From SSEF01 sp964604195 (lineage in GTDB: Bacteria; Patescibacteriota; Minisyncoccia; Moranbacterales; UBA1568), in contig CAZRXW010000001.1 in NCBI GenBank assembly GCA_964604195.1, forward strand, positions 4,367-68,366: 64,000 bases of DNA, read 5' to 3'. The translations under genes and the position numbers were made by a program. The notes beneath the pieces were generated by a model. It saw only the letters and a list, made by a program, of their open reading frames with translations, was not told where the DNA came from and searched no databases. This document shows positions 53,232 to 60,890 of this stretch, piece after piece. Position 1 is the stretch's first letter. Every line of letters begins with the position of its first letter.

Positions 53232-54419
53232 ATGGCGCAACCTATCCGTAGTTCTGCATTTGATCATGGGCAAGGTCCTTTTGAGCCCCTCTTGCGGCGC
53301 TATGGCGCGAACTTTCATCGGCTCTACGGTGAGCAGGGGATGGCGGTACTCCGTCAAAACGGTTACATCTTCATGGGTGACAGTCGTACACCTGGTACTC
53401 GTTGGGCGCCGCCCTGGAACCCTACCAGAGTGTTGACGGTACCGTACAACGGGAAGCCGGTTATCTGGCGCAATGAGTGCCCGCACAACAAGAAGCGACT
53501 GGTTCAACCGACGGCCATGCCTGTCTCGGTGAACTTTGGTCAGCCGATCGTCTGCGGATTCCACCACCTGAGTTTCAACCAAGCTGGAGTCATTCGTGGC
53601 TGTGGCCGGATGGAACTAGCGGTGGGGGCTTTGCCCGTGGATCGCTGTGAAGAGTCACCGCATTACGAGTGGCAGGGGCTGGTGTTTGAGTTGGGCCAGA
53701 ATGCCGATCGAGCAGAAGAGCGGCTACGCCAGAGCCTGGCTTTCGCTACGGAGGCAGGTGAAGGGCTGTTCGATTTCACCGACTACGTTCCTCACTGCTC
53801 GGTTGAGGCTCTCCAACGAGCTGATGCCCTTATGTCGATCGTCAATTACCTCGACATCCGGCATATCCCGAGTCACAAGGGCACCCTGGCGCCATTCGTC
53901 AATACGAACGACTACACGCATCGCGGGAGCGATGCCGGTGTGATCCAGTTCATGGGTCTCAATCCCAGCTTCCTCAGCGAACACCCCCTGGGAAAGCTCT
54001 ATGTCCAGTCTGGACTCGGAGCTCTCAGGTACGGGGCAGCGTGGCTCACGACCCCAGAAGGACTCATGATCGAGTGGTATCCAGGGGTGCTGGTCGTCAG
54101 TCAGTGCTTCCCACATCCACTCGACCCGATGGCCTGTATCTTCCACCACCTGTTCTACTACCACCGGGCAGTACTGAGGCTCATGGATGATGATCCAGCG
54201 AATCCGTACTCCTATGTTCGTGCCCACCAACCTGTCTTCAAGGGGACCGGTGACGAGGATGAGCTGTGGTGTAGCGAAGCCACAGCTAATCTCGTAGCGA
54301 TGGCAGCTGAAGGTCGAGGAGGAGAAGAGTGGGGCTTCTTTGACCCGGCTCAGGAGAACTATGGCCGTTGGTACTACCAGATGGCTGAGAAGCGTCTTCG
54401 CGAACTGGTTGGATGCTGA
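53232..54419 (+). CDS. Rieske non-heme iron oxygenase-like protein
   Basis: This 395-aa soluble protein has a Rieske [2Fe-2S] domain with C83-P-H85 and C108-x2-H111, spaced as in ring-hydroxylating oxygenases. A possible mononuclear-iron site follows in NYLDIRHIPSHKG (D208, H211, H215). Such enzymes use O2 and electrons from a reductase to oxidise aromatic or other substrates; no reductase or ferredoxin gene lies nearby. The gene is GC-rich, has a strong Shine-Dalgarno (ATGGAGGT) and a 150-base upstream gap. It looks acquired and is unexpected in a reduced, mainly fermentative lineage. Confidence 0.8.
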   Translation: MAQPIRSSAFDHGQGPFEPLLRRYGANFHRLYGEQGMAVLRQNGYIFMGDSRTPGTRWAPPWNPTRVLTVPYNGKPVIWRNECPHNKKRLVQPTAMPVSVNFGQPIVCGFHHLSFNQAGVIRGCGRMELAVGALPVDRCEESPHYEWQGLVFELGQNADRAEERLRQSLAFATEAGEGLFDFTDYVPHCSVEALQRADALMSIVNYLDIRHIPSHKGTLAPFVNTNDYTHRGSDAGVIQFMGLNPSFLSEHPLGKLYVQSGLGALRYGAAWLTTPEGLMIEWYPGVLVVSQCFPHPLDPMACIFHHLFYYHRAVLRLMDDDPANPYSYVRAHQPVFKGTGDEDELWCSEATANLVAMAAEGRGGEEWGFFDPAQENYGRWYYQMAEKRLRELVGC

Positions 54420-54440
54420 CCCTGCTTTCCTTGATGAAGG

Positions 54441-54470
54441 TCTCGCCCGGTGCAGCTGCACTGGGCGGGA
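54441..54470 (+). other. Near-perfect palindrome after the Rieske gene
   Basis: CGCCCGGTGCAG (54444-54455) is followed directly by CTGCACTGGGCG, with one G-U mismatch and wobble extension outwards. No T-run follows, so it is a structure of unknown role (terminator remnant or protein site). Confidence 0.5.
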
Positions 54471-54506
54471 CATGCCACCATACCGATGCATATTGGTGTG
54501 GTGGCT

Positions 54507-54535
54507 TTGCTTTTTATAGGGGAATTCCCTATGCT
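54507..54535 (+). promoter_or_regulatory. Promoter of serS
   Basis: TTGCTT (54507-54512), a 17-base spacer and TATGCT (54530-54535). The dyad ATAGGG-GAATT-CCCTAT spans spacer and -10 and could be an operator. Confidence 0.45.
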
Positions 54536-54570
54536 ATACATATTGCTTTTGAACCAAAGTCATTTTTCTT

Positions 54571-55893
54571 ATGCTTGATATCCAATATATCCGTGACCAC
54601 GTTGATGAGGTGAAACAGGCCGTTAAAAATAAGCGGCTGACTCTGGATGTAGATACACTCTTGGCAGCTGATCAAGATCGACGCAAGCTTCTTCAAGAAA
54701 TTGAGGAACTCCAATCACTCAAAAATGATATCAATGACCTTATTCATGGCGCCAAGACGCCTGAAGAGCGAACTGAAGTAATTGCCAAGGGCAAAGAAAT
54801 CAAAGCCAAGCTTGATGAACGCGAGCCGCTTCTTTTGGCCGCTAAAGCCAAATTTGAGGGACTCATGGTCCAGGTGCCGACAGTGCCATCATCTGATACA
54901 CCAGTGGGGGCGAGTGATGCTGATAATGTTGAGATAGGGAAATATGGCGAGCTGCCGCAGTTTGCTTTCTCTCCCAAGACTCATATCGAACTCGGAAAAG
55001 ATTTGGATATTCTTGATTTGGAGCGAGGAGCTAAGGTATCGGGGTATCGGGGTTATTACGTGAAGAATGAAGGAGTACTCCTCATCATGGGGGTCATGCT
55101 TTATGCGGTGCAGAAATTGGTATCCAAAGGATATCTCCCGATGATTCCACCGACTCTCGTGAAAGGTTTTCCACTTTTTGGTTCAGGGTATTTCAAGGGA
55201 CTTTCTTATGATAGTTCTATTGATGAAATTTATGAGGTAGCTACTCATGACAAAGAAAGTGATGGCAGTGTGAGTAAGGAAGAAAAATTTCTCGTAGGGA
55301 CAGCTGAACCATCACTCCTCGCATACTACAGCGGTGAAGTATTGGATGGTGCGAAACTTCCTCTGCGATTGGCTGGCTACAGTCAATGCTATCGGAGTGA
55401 AATCGGTAGTTATGGCAAAGATACCAAGGGCATGTATCGGGTGCATGAATTTATGAAGGTAGAGCAGGTAATTTTGGCCCCTGCTGATCGAGAGCTTGCC
55501 ACACGGCTTCAGGATGAGATGATAGCTATTTCCGAGGAAATGCATCGAGAACTCGGCCTTCCGTATCGCAAAATCCAAATTTGTACCGGCGATATGAGTG
55601 CTGGGAAATACCGAGCCTTTGATCTCGAAGCCTGGATGCCAGGTATGAACCGCTATGGTGAGACGGGGTCGGCCAGTAACTTTCTTGATTGGCAATCACG
55701 CCGCCTCAATGTGAAATATACTGATCCCGAGACGGGCGAGAAGAAATACGTTTATATGCTCAATAATACTGCTCTCCCGAGCCCACGCATTTTCATTGCG
55801 TTGCTCGAAAACTATCAGCAGGCTGATGGGAGTATTCTGGTACCCGAGGTACTGCGGCCTTTTGTTGGAAAGGAGAGAATTGAGAAAAAATAA
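54571..55893 (+). CDS. serS: Seryl-tRNA synthetase
   Basis: This 440-aa class II synthetase charges tRNA-Ser. The N-terminal antiparallel coiled coil (about 27-105) is followed by the core with GYYVKNEGVLL, LVGTAEPSLLAYY, motif 2 CYRSEIGSYGKDTKGMYRVHEFMKVEQV, SAGKYRAFDLEAWMPGMNRYGE and motif 3 TALPSPRIFIALLENYQQADGSILVPEVLRPF. Length and order match the bacterial enzyme. Confidence 0.96.
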   Translation: MLDIQYIRDHVDEVKQAVKNKRLTLDVDTLLAADQDRRKLLQEIEELQSLKNDINDLIHGAKTPEERTEVIAKGKEIKAKLDEREPLLLAAKAKFEGLMVQVPTVPSSDTPVGASDADNVEIGKYGELPQFAFSPKTHIELGKDLDILDLERGAKVSGYRGYYVKNEGVLLIMGVMLYAVQKLVSKGYLPMIPPTLVKGFPLFGSGYFKGLSYDSSIDEIYEVATHDKESDGSVSKEEKFLVGTAEPSLLAYYSGEVLDGAKLPLRLAGYSQCYRSEIGSYGKDTKGMYRVHEFMKVEQVILAPADRELATRLQDEMIAISEEMHRELGLPYRKIQICTGDMSAGKYRAFDLEAWMPGMNRYGETGSASNFLDWQSRRLNVKYTDPETGEKKYVYMLNNTALPSPRIFIALLENYQQADGSILVPEVLRPFVGKERIEKK

Positions 55894-55964
55894 AAGATGA
55901 ACGGTCTTGTCTTCGGGGCTTGCCGTCTCTCCTTTTTTATTGTAGGTTAAGGATTGTATTAGAT

Positions 55965-56040
55965 GGGTGCGTAGCTCAGTCGGTAGAGCAGTGGCCTTTT
56001 AAGCCAACGGTCGAGGGTTCGATTCCCCCCGCACCCACCA
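55965..56040 (+). tRNA. tRNA-Lys (anticodon TTT)
   Basis: The acceptor GGGTGCG pairs with CGCACCC, the D-arm is GCTC/GAGC, the anticodon loop is CTTTTAA, and the T-loop is TTCGATT. CCA is encoded. The T-stem GAGGG/CCCCC has an A-C mismatch at the second pair, and the anticodon stem has one mismatch. Confidence 0.93.
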
Positions 56041-56060
56041 TACTTATTTTTTGAAATGAG

Positions 56061-56122
56061 CTTTTAAGCCAACGGTCGAGGGTTTCCGTCCGAAGGAGGA
56101 CGCTTCCCCCCCGCACCCACCC
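56061..56122 (+). repeat. 3' half-copy of tRNA-Lys with its T-loop replaced by a hairpin
   Basis: 56061-56084 repeats 55996-56019 (CTTTTAAGCC through GAGGGTT) exactly. Then 56085-56103 is new sequence, including the hairpin CGTCC-GAAGGA-GGACG (56087-56102). From 56104 the tRNA sequence resumes (TTCCCC...GCACCCACC, one extra C). The 5' half is absent, so it is not a functional tRNA. Confidence 0.8.
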
Positions 56123-56161
56123 TTATCTCCTCATGGTATACTAGAGGAAAGTCAAAAATGT

Positions 56162-57295
56162 ATGCGTATACTTTCTTTAGGTGGCCTCTTGTTTTCGTTT
56201 GTAGTTTTATCTGGTTGTTCACTTACTCCACCTCAAATTGGTGGTGGGGGAAATAATAACGATGGTACCCGTAACCCTTTTCAGGCCAAGGCTATCCCGG
56301 GATCAATTTGGCGTTCTACCGATGGTGGAAAAACGTTCGAACCAAAAGTGACTGTTGATGAGAAACGTAAAATTACTTCAGCCCAGGTACTGGATATCTC
56401 ATTTCTGCTCCGAGATACTTCGGGGAATCTTGATGTGAAGCGTGCGCCAAGTGTATTTGTGGGAACAGTAGATAATGGGATCTTTAAATCCAACGATAGT
56501 GGAGAAGGATGGGAACCTCGCGAATTTCCTCCCAAAAAAGTCTATCGTTTCACAGCTGACTCCACCAATCCTGATCGTATGTTTGCAACAGGTGTGGTTG
56601 CTAATTTTGGCAAGGTTTTTCGGACAAAAGATGGTGGTGAGACATGGCAAGATGTTTACACTGAGCCAGGCGCAGGGACAGTTATTGTTTCACTAGCGCA
56701 GTCCCGCTGGGATTCAGAAACTATTTTTATTGGAACGAGTACGGGGACTATTGTGCGCAGTAGTGATGGTGGTGATACCTGGAAAAATGTTGGGAGTGGT
56801 ATTGATGGTCCCATTACGGAGATAGTATTTGATGCCTCTGTGAGAACTCGCTTATATGCACTGGTCTTTGATAAGAAGATCTATCGCTCAGATGATGGGG
56901 GATTGACATGGACTGATCCGCTTCTTGAAGTGAAGGATCCTATTCCGACAGCTACCAATGTGATTGGTCAGGTATCGCTCGTAGCGGACCCATATCACTC
57001 GGGTCGTCTCTATGTAGGGACCAAAAAAGGTCTCTACCGGAGTACGGATACCGGTATACATTGGGAGAAGATGAATATTATTGAAAGTGCTGAGAAGTTT
57101 CCTATTAGGGCGATTGCCATTAATCCCAAGAATTCCAACGAAATCAGTTTTGTGTCTGGACATACTTTCTATAAGTCAACCAATAGTGGTGATACATGGT
57201 CAGTAGTGCCACTGGATGTTGACAGGGAGGTGTCGGTACTCGCTTATGACCCTTTTGATCCGACGGTGCTTTATCTGGGACTCCGTAAATTCTAA
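56162..57295 (+). CDS. BNR-repeat (beta-propeller) lipoprotein
   Basis: This 377-aa protein has a lipoprotein signal with lipobox LSGC (Cys at about 20), a Gly/Asn linker and repeated BNR/sortilin-like motifs of the S-x-D-x-G-x-x-W type: STDGGKTFEP, SNDSGEGWEP, TKDGGETWQD, SSDGGDTWKN, SDDGGLTWTD, STDTGIHWEK and STNSGDTWSV. Seven or so blades suggest a closed propeller. It is anchored outside the cell; its ligand is unknown. It has no catalytic sialidase Arg/Tyr set that I can see. Confidence 0.85.
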   Translation: MRILSLGGLLFSFVVLSGCSLTPPQIGGGGNNNDGTRNPFQAKAIPGSIWRSTDGGKTFEPKVTVDEKRKITSAQVLDISFLLRDTSGNLDVKRAPSVFVGTVDNGIFKSNDSGEGWEPREFPPKKVYRFTADSTNPDRMFATGVVANFGKVFRTKDGGETWQDVYTEPGAGTVIVSLAQSRWDSETIFIGTSTGTIVRSSDGGDTWKNVGSGIDGPITEIVFDASVRTRLYALVFDKKIYRSDDGGLTWTDPLLEVKDPIPTATNVIGQVSLVADPYHSGRLYVGTKKGLYRSTDTGIHWEKMNIIESAEKFPIRAIAINPKNSNEISFVSGHTFYKSTNSGDTWSVVPLDVDREVSVLAYDPFDPTVLYLGLRKF

Positions 57296-57320
57296 ATTCT
57301 GTATTTAATGAAAAACCTAT

Positions 57321-57878
57321 ATGGCTCAAGCAATGATTGAAGCAAAGCGTGGAGATTTTGATAAGGCAGTGGGCTTCCTTGAGGGAGAGCTTCTTAAACT
57401 CCGTACCGGCAGAGCCCATCCAGGACTCGTTGAGGATCTCCTGGTTGATTACTATGGCACCATGACGCCTATCAAACAGATGGCGAGTGTCTCGGTGCCT
57501 GAGCCACGTCAAATCCTCATCTCACCGTGGGACAAAGGGGCATTAGCTAAAATTGAGGCGACAATTAGGGAGTCTGATCTGGGTCTCAATCCGCTCAATG
57601 ATGGGGTAGGGGTCCGGGTAGTTCTTCCAGCTCTCACAGAAGAACGGCGCAAGGATCTTGTGAAGGTGCTCAATACTAAGGCTGAAGAGGCTCGTATTGC
57701 TATTCGTTCAGTGCGTGAAGATATCTGGAAAGATATTCAGGAGGCTGAACAAAATGGCGAAATGGGTGAGGATGAGAAATTTCGCGGAAAAGAAGATTTG
57801 CAGAAGGTTGTTGATGAATACAATGCTCGGATTGAGGGGTTGCGCGACAAGAAGGAACAAGAAATCATGACTGTCTAA
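57321..57878 (+). CDS. frr: Ribosome recycling factor
   Basis: This 185-aa protein frees ribosomes after termination, with EF-G. It has the three-helix bundle and the conserved LRTGRAHPGLVEDLLVDYYG, PEPRQILISPWDKGALAKIEATIRESDLGLNP and LPALTEERRKDLVK segments. Its length matches the family. The rseP gene follows 5 bases downstream. Confidence 0.97.
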   Translation: MAQAMIEAKRGDFDKAVGFLEGELLKLRTGRAHPGLVEDLLVDYYGTMTPIKQMASVSVPEPRQILISPWDKGALAKIEATIRESDLGLNPLNDGVGVRVVLPALTEERRKDLVKVLNTKAEEARIAIRSVREDIWKDIQEAEQNGEMGEDEKFRGKEDLQKVVDEYNARIEGLRDKKEQEIMTV

Positions 57879-57883
57879 CGCGT

Positions 57884-59032
57884 ATGTTGACCGCTATTGT
57901 CTTTATTCTCATTCTTGGGGTACTTATTTTTGTCCATGAGCTCGGGCATTTTCTCACGGCCAGGCGAAATGGTATCAAGGCCGAAGAGTTTGGTTTCGGC
58001 TTCCCCCCAAGAGTATTTGGATTCGTGTTCGATGACTTTACCAAGAAGTATCGCTGGGTGAAGGGGAATGAAAATGTCGAAAGTCCCCATACGGTTTTTT
58101 CGCTGAACTGGATTCCGCTTGGTGGCTTTGTTCGTATCAAGGGTGAAGATCGTGAGAGTGAAACAGCCAATGATCCAGATAGCTTTGTGAATAAAAGTGC
58201 CTGGGTTCGCTTCAAGGTGCTCGTGGCTGGTGTTGTCATGAATTTTTTCTTGGCGTGGATTCTCTTTTCGGCGGTGCTCATGCTCGGGTTTCCAGAACAG
58301 ATTAATCCTGCTGATCGGGGAGAGTACGCCGTGACTCAGGTGCAGATTTTGCAGATACAGCCAGGTACTCCAGCCGAGACTATGGGGCTTTTAGCTGGTG
58401 ATGTGTTGCTCCAGCTTGATACTACAGCGGTCAAGAATCTTGGTATTGTGACTGAATATATTGCTGCCCATAAAGGAAAAGAAATTGCTGTTACTGTAAA
58501 ACGAGGAGACAAGACGCTTGTCTTTACAGGGGTGCCGCGAATGGAAGCTCCTCAGGGTGAGGGAGCACTGGGGATTAGTTTTTCAGAAACAGCTATCGTC
58601 AGGTATTCATTCTTTGAAGCCATCTGGAAAGGGCTAGAACAAACCTATCTCAAGACAACTGAGATACTTATGGTGTTGGCTCAGACAGTCGGCAGTCTCT
58701 TTACTGGATCAAAGGCGAGTGTAGATATTGCTGGACCGGTAGGTATCGTCTATCTCACCAAGCAGATGACCGAGCTTGGTCTCGTGTATCTCCTCTATTT
58801 TGCAGCGATTCTTTCTATCAATCTGGGGATCATCAATGCACTTCCTATCCCAGCCCTTGATGGTGGTCGTATCTTGTTTGTGCTCATCGAAAAGCTCAAG
58901 GGTTCACCAGTATCTCAAAAAGTGGAGGGGTATGTTCATCAAATTGGCTTCATGCTCCTTCTGTTCTTGATGCTTTGGGTAACATTTTACGATATTCTTC
59001 GTTTTGATATCTTTGGCAAATTCTTTGGTTAG
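57884..59032 (+). CDS. rseP: Site-2 membrane metalloprotease RseP
   Basis: This 382-aa M50 protease has the zinc motif HELGH (VHELGHFLTARRNG, about residue 18), several membrane helices, a PDZ domain (about 130-220, QPGTPAETMGLLAGDVLLQLD) and the third-ligand motif NALPIPALDGGR (about 318-329). It performs regulated intramembrane proteolysis of anti-sigma factors or signal-peptide remnants. The start of a long intergenic hairpin follows. Confidence 0.95.
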   Translation: MLTAIVFILILGVLIFVHELGHFLTARRNGIKAEEFGFGFPPRVFGFVFDDFTKKYRWVKGNENVESPHTVFSLNWIPLGGFVRIKGEDRESETANDPDSFVNKSAWVRFKVLVAGVVMNFFLAWILFSAVLMLGFPEQINPADRGEYAVTQVQILQIQPGTPAETMGLLAGDVLLQLDTTAVKNLGIVTEYIAAHKGKEIAVTVKRGDKTLVFTGVPRMEAPQGEGALGISFSETAIVRYSFFEAIWKGLEQTYLKTTEILMVLAQTVGSLFTGSKASVDIAGPVGIVYLTKQMTELGLVYLLYFAAILSINLGIINALPIPALDGGRILFVLIEKLKGSPVSQKVEGYVHQIGFMLLLFLMLWVTFYDILRFDIFGKFFG

Positions 59033-59077
59033 AATATGGCTTATTTTAGCCAAAAATAGAGATATAAAGTCTTTCTA

Positions 59078-59109
59078 CCTTCCCCCTATCGATAGCTTCG
59101 GTGGGGGGA
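59078..59109 (+). terminator. Hairpin overlapping the next promoter
   Basis: TCCCCC and GGGGGA arms enclose about 18 bases (inner TATCGATA). The T-rich bases after it belong to the following promoter, so it may end the rseP transcript right before the next one starts. Confidence 0.45.
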
Positions 59110-59138
59110 TTGACTTTTTATCAAAATTTTGCTATTAT
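59110..59138 (+). promoter_or_regulatory. Promoter of the Wzz-like gene
   Basis: TTGACT (59110-59115), a 17-base spacer and TATTAT (59133-59138). The ATG at 59167 follows 28 bases later. Confidence 0.65.
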
Positions 59139-59166
59139 CATAAGTCAGTTTTAATTGGAGCCAATT

Positions 59167-59790
59167 ATGCCATCAATTGATTTTTTGCGTATTTTGAGCG
59201 AGAAAAAAGGGAGCTTGCTCTTGGCGGGTATTTTTTTCGCCGCATCAGCCTTCTTTGCCGTAACGATTCTTTCTCCTCGAGTCAAAACAACGACTGATTT
59301 TATGGTAGTGCAGACTACGGCTCAGTCACAGGATTTTTATTCCCTGTTTAAATCCTCTGAGTATCTTGGCCGAGTATTGGCCCAAGCTATTGGGAGTGAG
59401 CGTTTTATTGATGCCGTTATTGAAACCGGTAAAGTCGAGAAAGGATTTCTTCCAGTAGAAAAAAGTGAGCGACTCAAGACTTGGCGTGAAATGGTTACGG
59501 TAAAAAGCGATGCTGAGCTCGGGATGATGTCGGTGGTGATCAAGGCTGATACCGATCGTGAAGCTGGAAAGATTATGCAGGCAGTATCAGAGGTGCTGAC
59601 GACCAAGAATGCTGCATTCCGAGGTGGTGATGAAAAGGCGGTAGAAATTAGAGTGCTGTCTGGTCCTATTACTGAACGGAACCCGGAACCCAAAGAACTT
59701 ATTCTCGTTATTATGGTTGCTTTTATGAGTGGTGTAGCCCTCATGACAACACTACGAGTAGTGCAGAAAGCTATTAAGAGGGGATACTAA
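59167..59790 (+). CDS. Wzz/chain-length-determinant-like membrane protein
   Basis: This 207-aa protein has two membrane helices (about 17-37 and 177-197) with an extracytoplasmic middle, the two-helix topology of Wzz-type polysaccharide co-polymerases. It contains SPRVKTTTDFMVV after the first helix and PEPKELILVIMVAF before the second, where the family often has a Pro-rich motif. It may set length or export of a surface glycan. Sequence signatures are weak, so this is a topology-based call. Confidence 0.6.
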   Translation: MPSIDFLRILSEKKGSLLLAGIFFAASAFFAVTILSPRVKTTTDFMVVQTTAQSQDFYSLFKSSEYLGRVLAQAIGSERFIDAVIETGKVEKGFLPVEKSERLKTWREMVTVKSDAELGMMSVVIKADTDREAGKIMQAVSEVLTTKNAAFRGGDEKAVEIRVLSGPITERNPEPKELILVIMVAFMSGVALMTTLRVVQKAIKRGY

Positions 59791-59806
59791 GAGAGCGCTG
59801 CTCTCT

Positions 59807-59846
59807 CCTCTCGAGAGACTCTGAAGGTTCAGGTTTTCTCGAGAGG
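59807..59846 (+). other. Branched stem-loop in the 5' region of a lipoprotein gene
   Basis: CCTCTCGAGA (59807-59816) and TCTCGAGAGG (59837-59846) form a 10-bp stem around an inner CTGAA-GG-TTCAG hairpin. A smaller GAGAGC/GCTCTC hairpin lies at 59791-59805. These could end the upstream transcript or shape the leader of the downstream one. Confidence 0.5.
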
Positions 59847-59908
59847 AAAGATTCGACCAAGTACCTAAAAATCCTACTTATCTTCAATCTTATCAATGGA
59901 GGTCTCTC

Positions 59909-60754
59909 ATGAGGCTTGCTCCCTGGATACTGAGCTTGGCTATCGCTCTGCTTACGGGTTGTTCTTCTTTGCCACGTGATAGTGGCTTCGAAGTGCGGAC
60001 CGTCGAGCCGATGGGTCGCCAAGATCCCTGGCAGAACCGTGCGATCAACCTCGCGCCGTTCACGCCGAAGGGTGTGGCAGTTCTCTATGTCCGGCTCCCG
60101 CAGCCGATACCGAGTTTCTGGCGACAGGAATTCGTCGACCCGGCACGGGTGTACGAAACGACCGAGGCAGGCCGCAAGGTTCGCCAACCGCTCGTACGAG
60201 AAGTCTTCCGGGCCATCGTCATGAGGAATGGGGTGACTCAAACTCATGACGCCGTGGTGGACCGCGAAGGTCGAGGGTTCCTCGTCTTCGCGCTGCTTAC
60301 CGTAGCCGACACACTTCCGGGCCAGTCGCTCCTCATCCTGTCTTCGGACGGGAAATGGGGTATGACGAGCCTGGGAGAGCGTGTCGAGTTTCCTTCGGGT
60401 TTCGACCCGCGGGCAGTTCCCAGTGACTTCTTCGTCCAGCACCGCTCACCGATTACGCAAGTAATTCGGCTCGAGCCGGCAAAGGACGAGTACGCCCGGC
60501 GTGTCCTTGATGGTCTTGCGCAAAGTTTCCCCAAGCTGTTCTGGCTGAGGGGGAAAGACGAATCCTATGCCGGGAAACCGGATGTGGCCGATGTCCTTGC
60601 GCAATTCACCTCCCTCGAGGGAGTAGCTGACAAACTGCTCACCTGTACCAGTCTCAAGGCTGGTCCGGCGACGGCAGCAGCGCTCCCACTCGTCGCGACG
60701 CTCTACGGCATCCAAGCCGTGCGAGCGCTCAGCGTTGATGACTGCCTGAAATAA
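59909..60754 (+). CDS. GC-rich lipoprotein of unknown function
   Basis: This 281-aa protein has a lipoprotein signal (about 1-18) with lipobox LTGC (Cys at 18) and no recognised domain. The mature part is mixed alpha/beta with a short Cys-containing end. It uses a strong Shine-Dalgarno (ATGGAGGT) with an extended leader and is far more GC-rich than the genes before 59790. It is followed by another GC-rich secreted protein, suggesting a shared acquired region. Confidence 0.65.
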   Translation: MRLAPWILSLAIALLTGCSSLPRDSGFEVRTVEPMGRQDPWQNRAINLAPFTPKGVAVLYVRLPQPIPSFWRQEFVDPARVYETTEAGRKVRQPLVREVFRAIVMRNGVTQTHDAVVDREGRGFLVFALLTVADTLPGQSLLILSSDGKWGMTSLGERVEFPSGFDPRAVPSDFFVQHRSPITQVIRLEPAKDEYARRVLDGLAQSFPKLFWLRGKDESYAGKPDVADVLAQFTSLEGVADKLLTCTSLKAGPATAAALPLVATLYGIQAVRALSVDDCLK

Positions 60755-60771
60755 GGCAGAGAAAGGAGTCC

Positions 60772-60839
60772 GCTCATATGAGCAGCTCAACTGTTTCAAC
60801 CCGTTACCGGGACGAAGCGTGGGCTGCTCCTTGTGGCCC
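60772..60839 (+). promoter_or_regulatory. Structured spacer between two exported-protein genes
   Basis: The segment can form GCTCATATGAGC (60772-60783), GAGCAGC (60780-60786) with GCTGCTC (60833-60839), and a CCCG-TTAC-CGGG hairpin; the first two are mutually exclusive. A GTGGGC/GCCCAC hairpin overlaps its 3' end. No clear promoter was found. Confidence 0.35.
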
Positions 60840-60890
60840 ACCTTTGCTCCTGGATTCTTCAACTGAACCCATGCCCGAAGGAGGCACCAA

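Noticed and set aside
53724..54491. 255-codon frame on the minus strand
   Set aside because: It is antisense to the GC-rich Rieske gene; long antisense frames are expected in GC-rich coding sequence.
50137..56122. Integrated element between the two tRNA loci
   Set aside because: The tRNA repeats differ from each other and lie next to their own tRNA; no integrase or phage gene lies between them.
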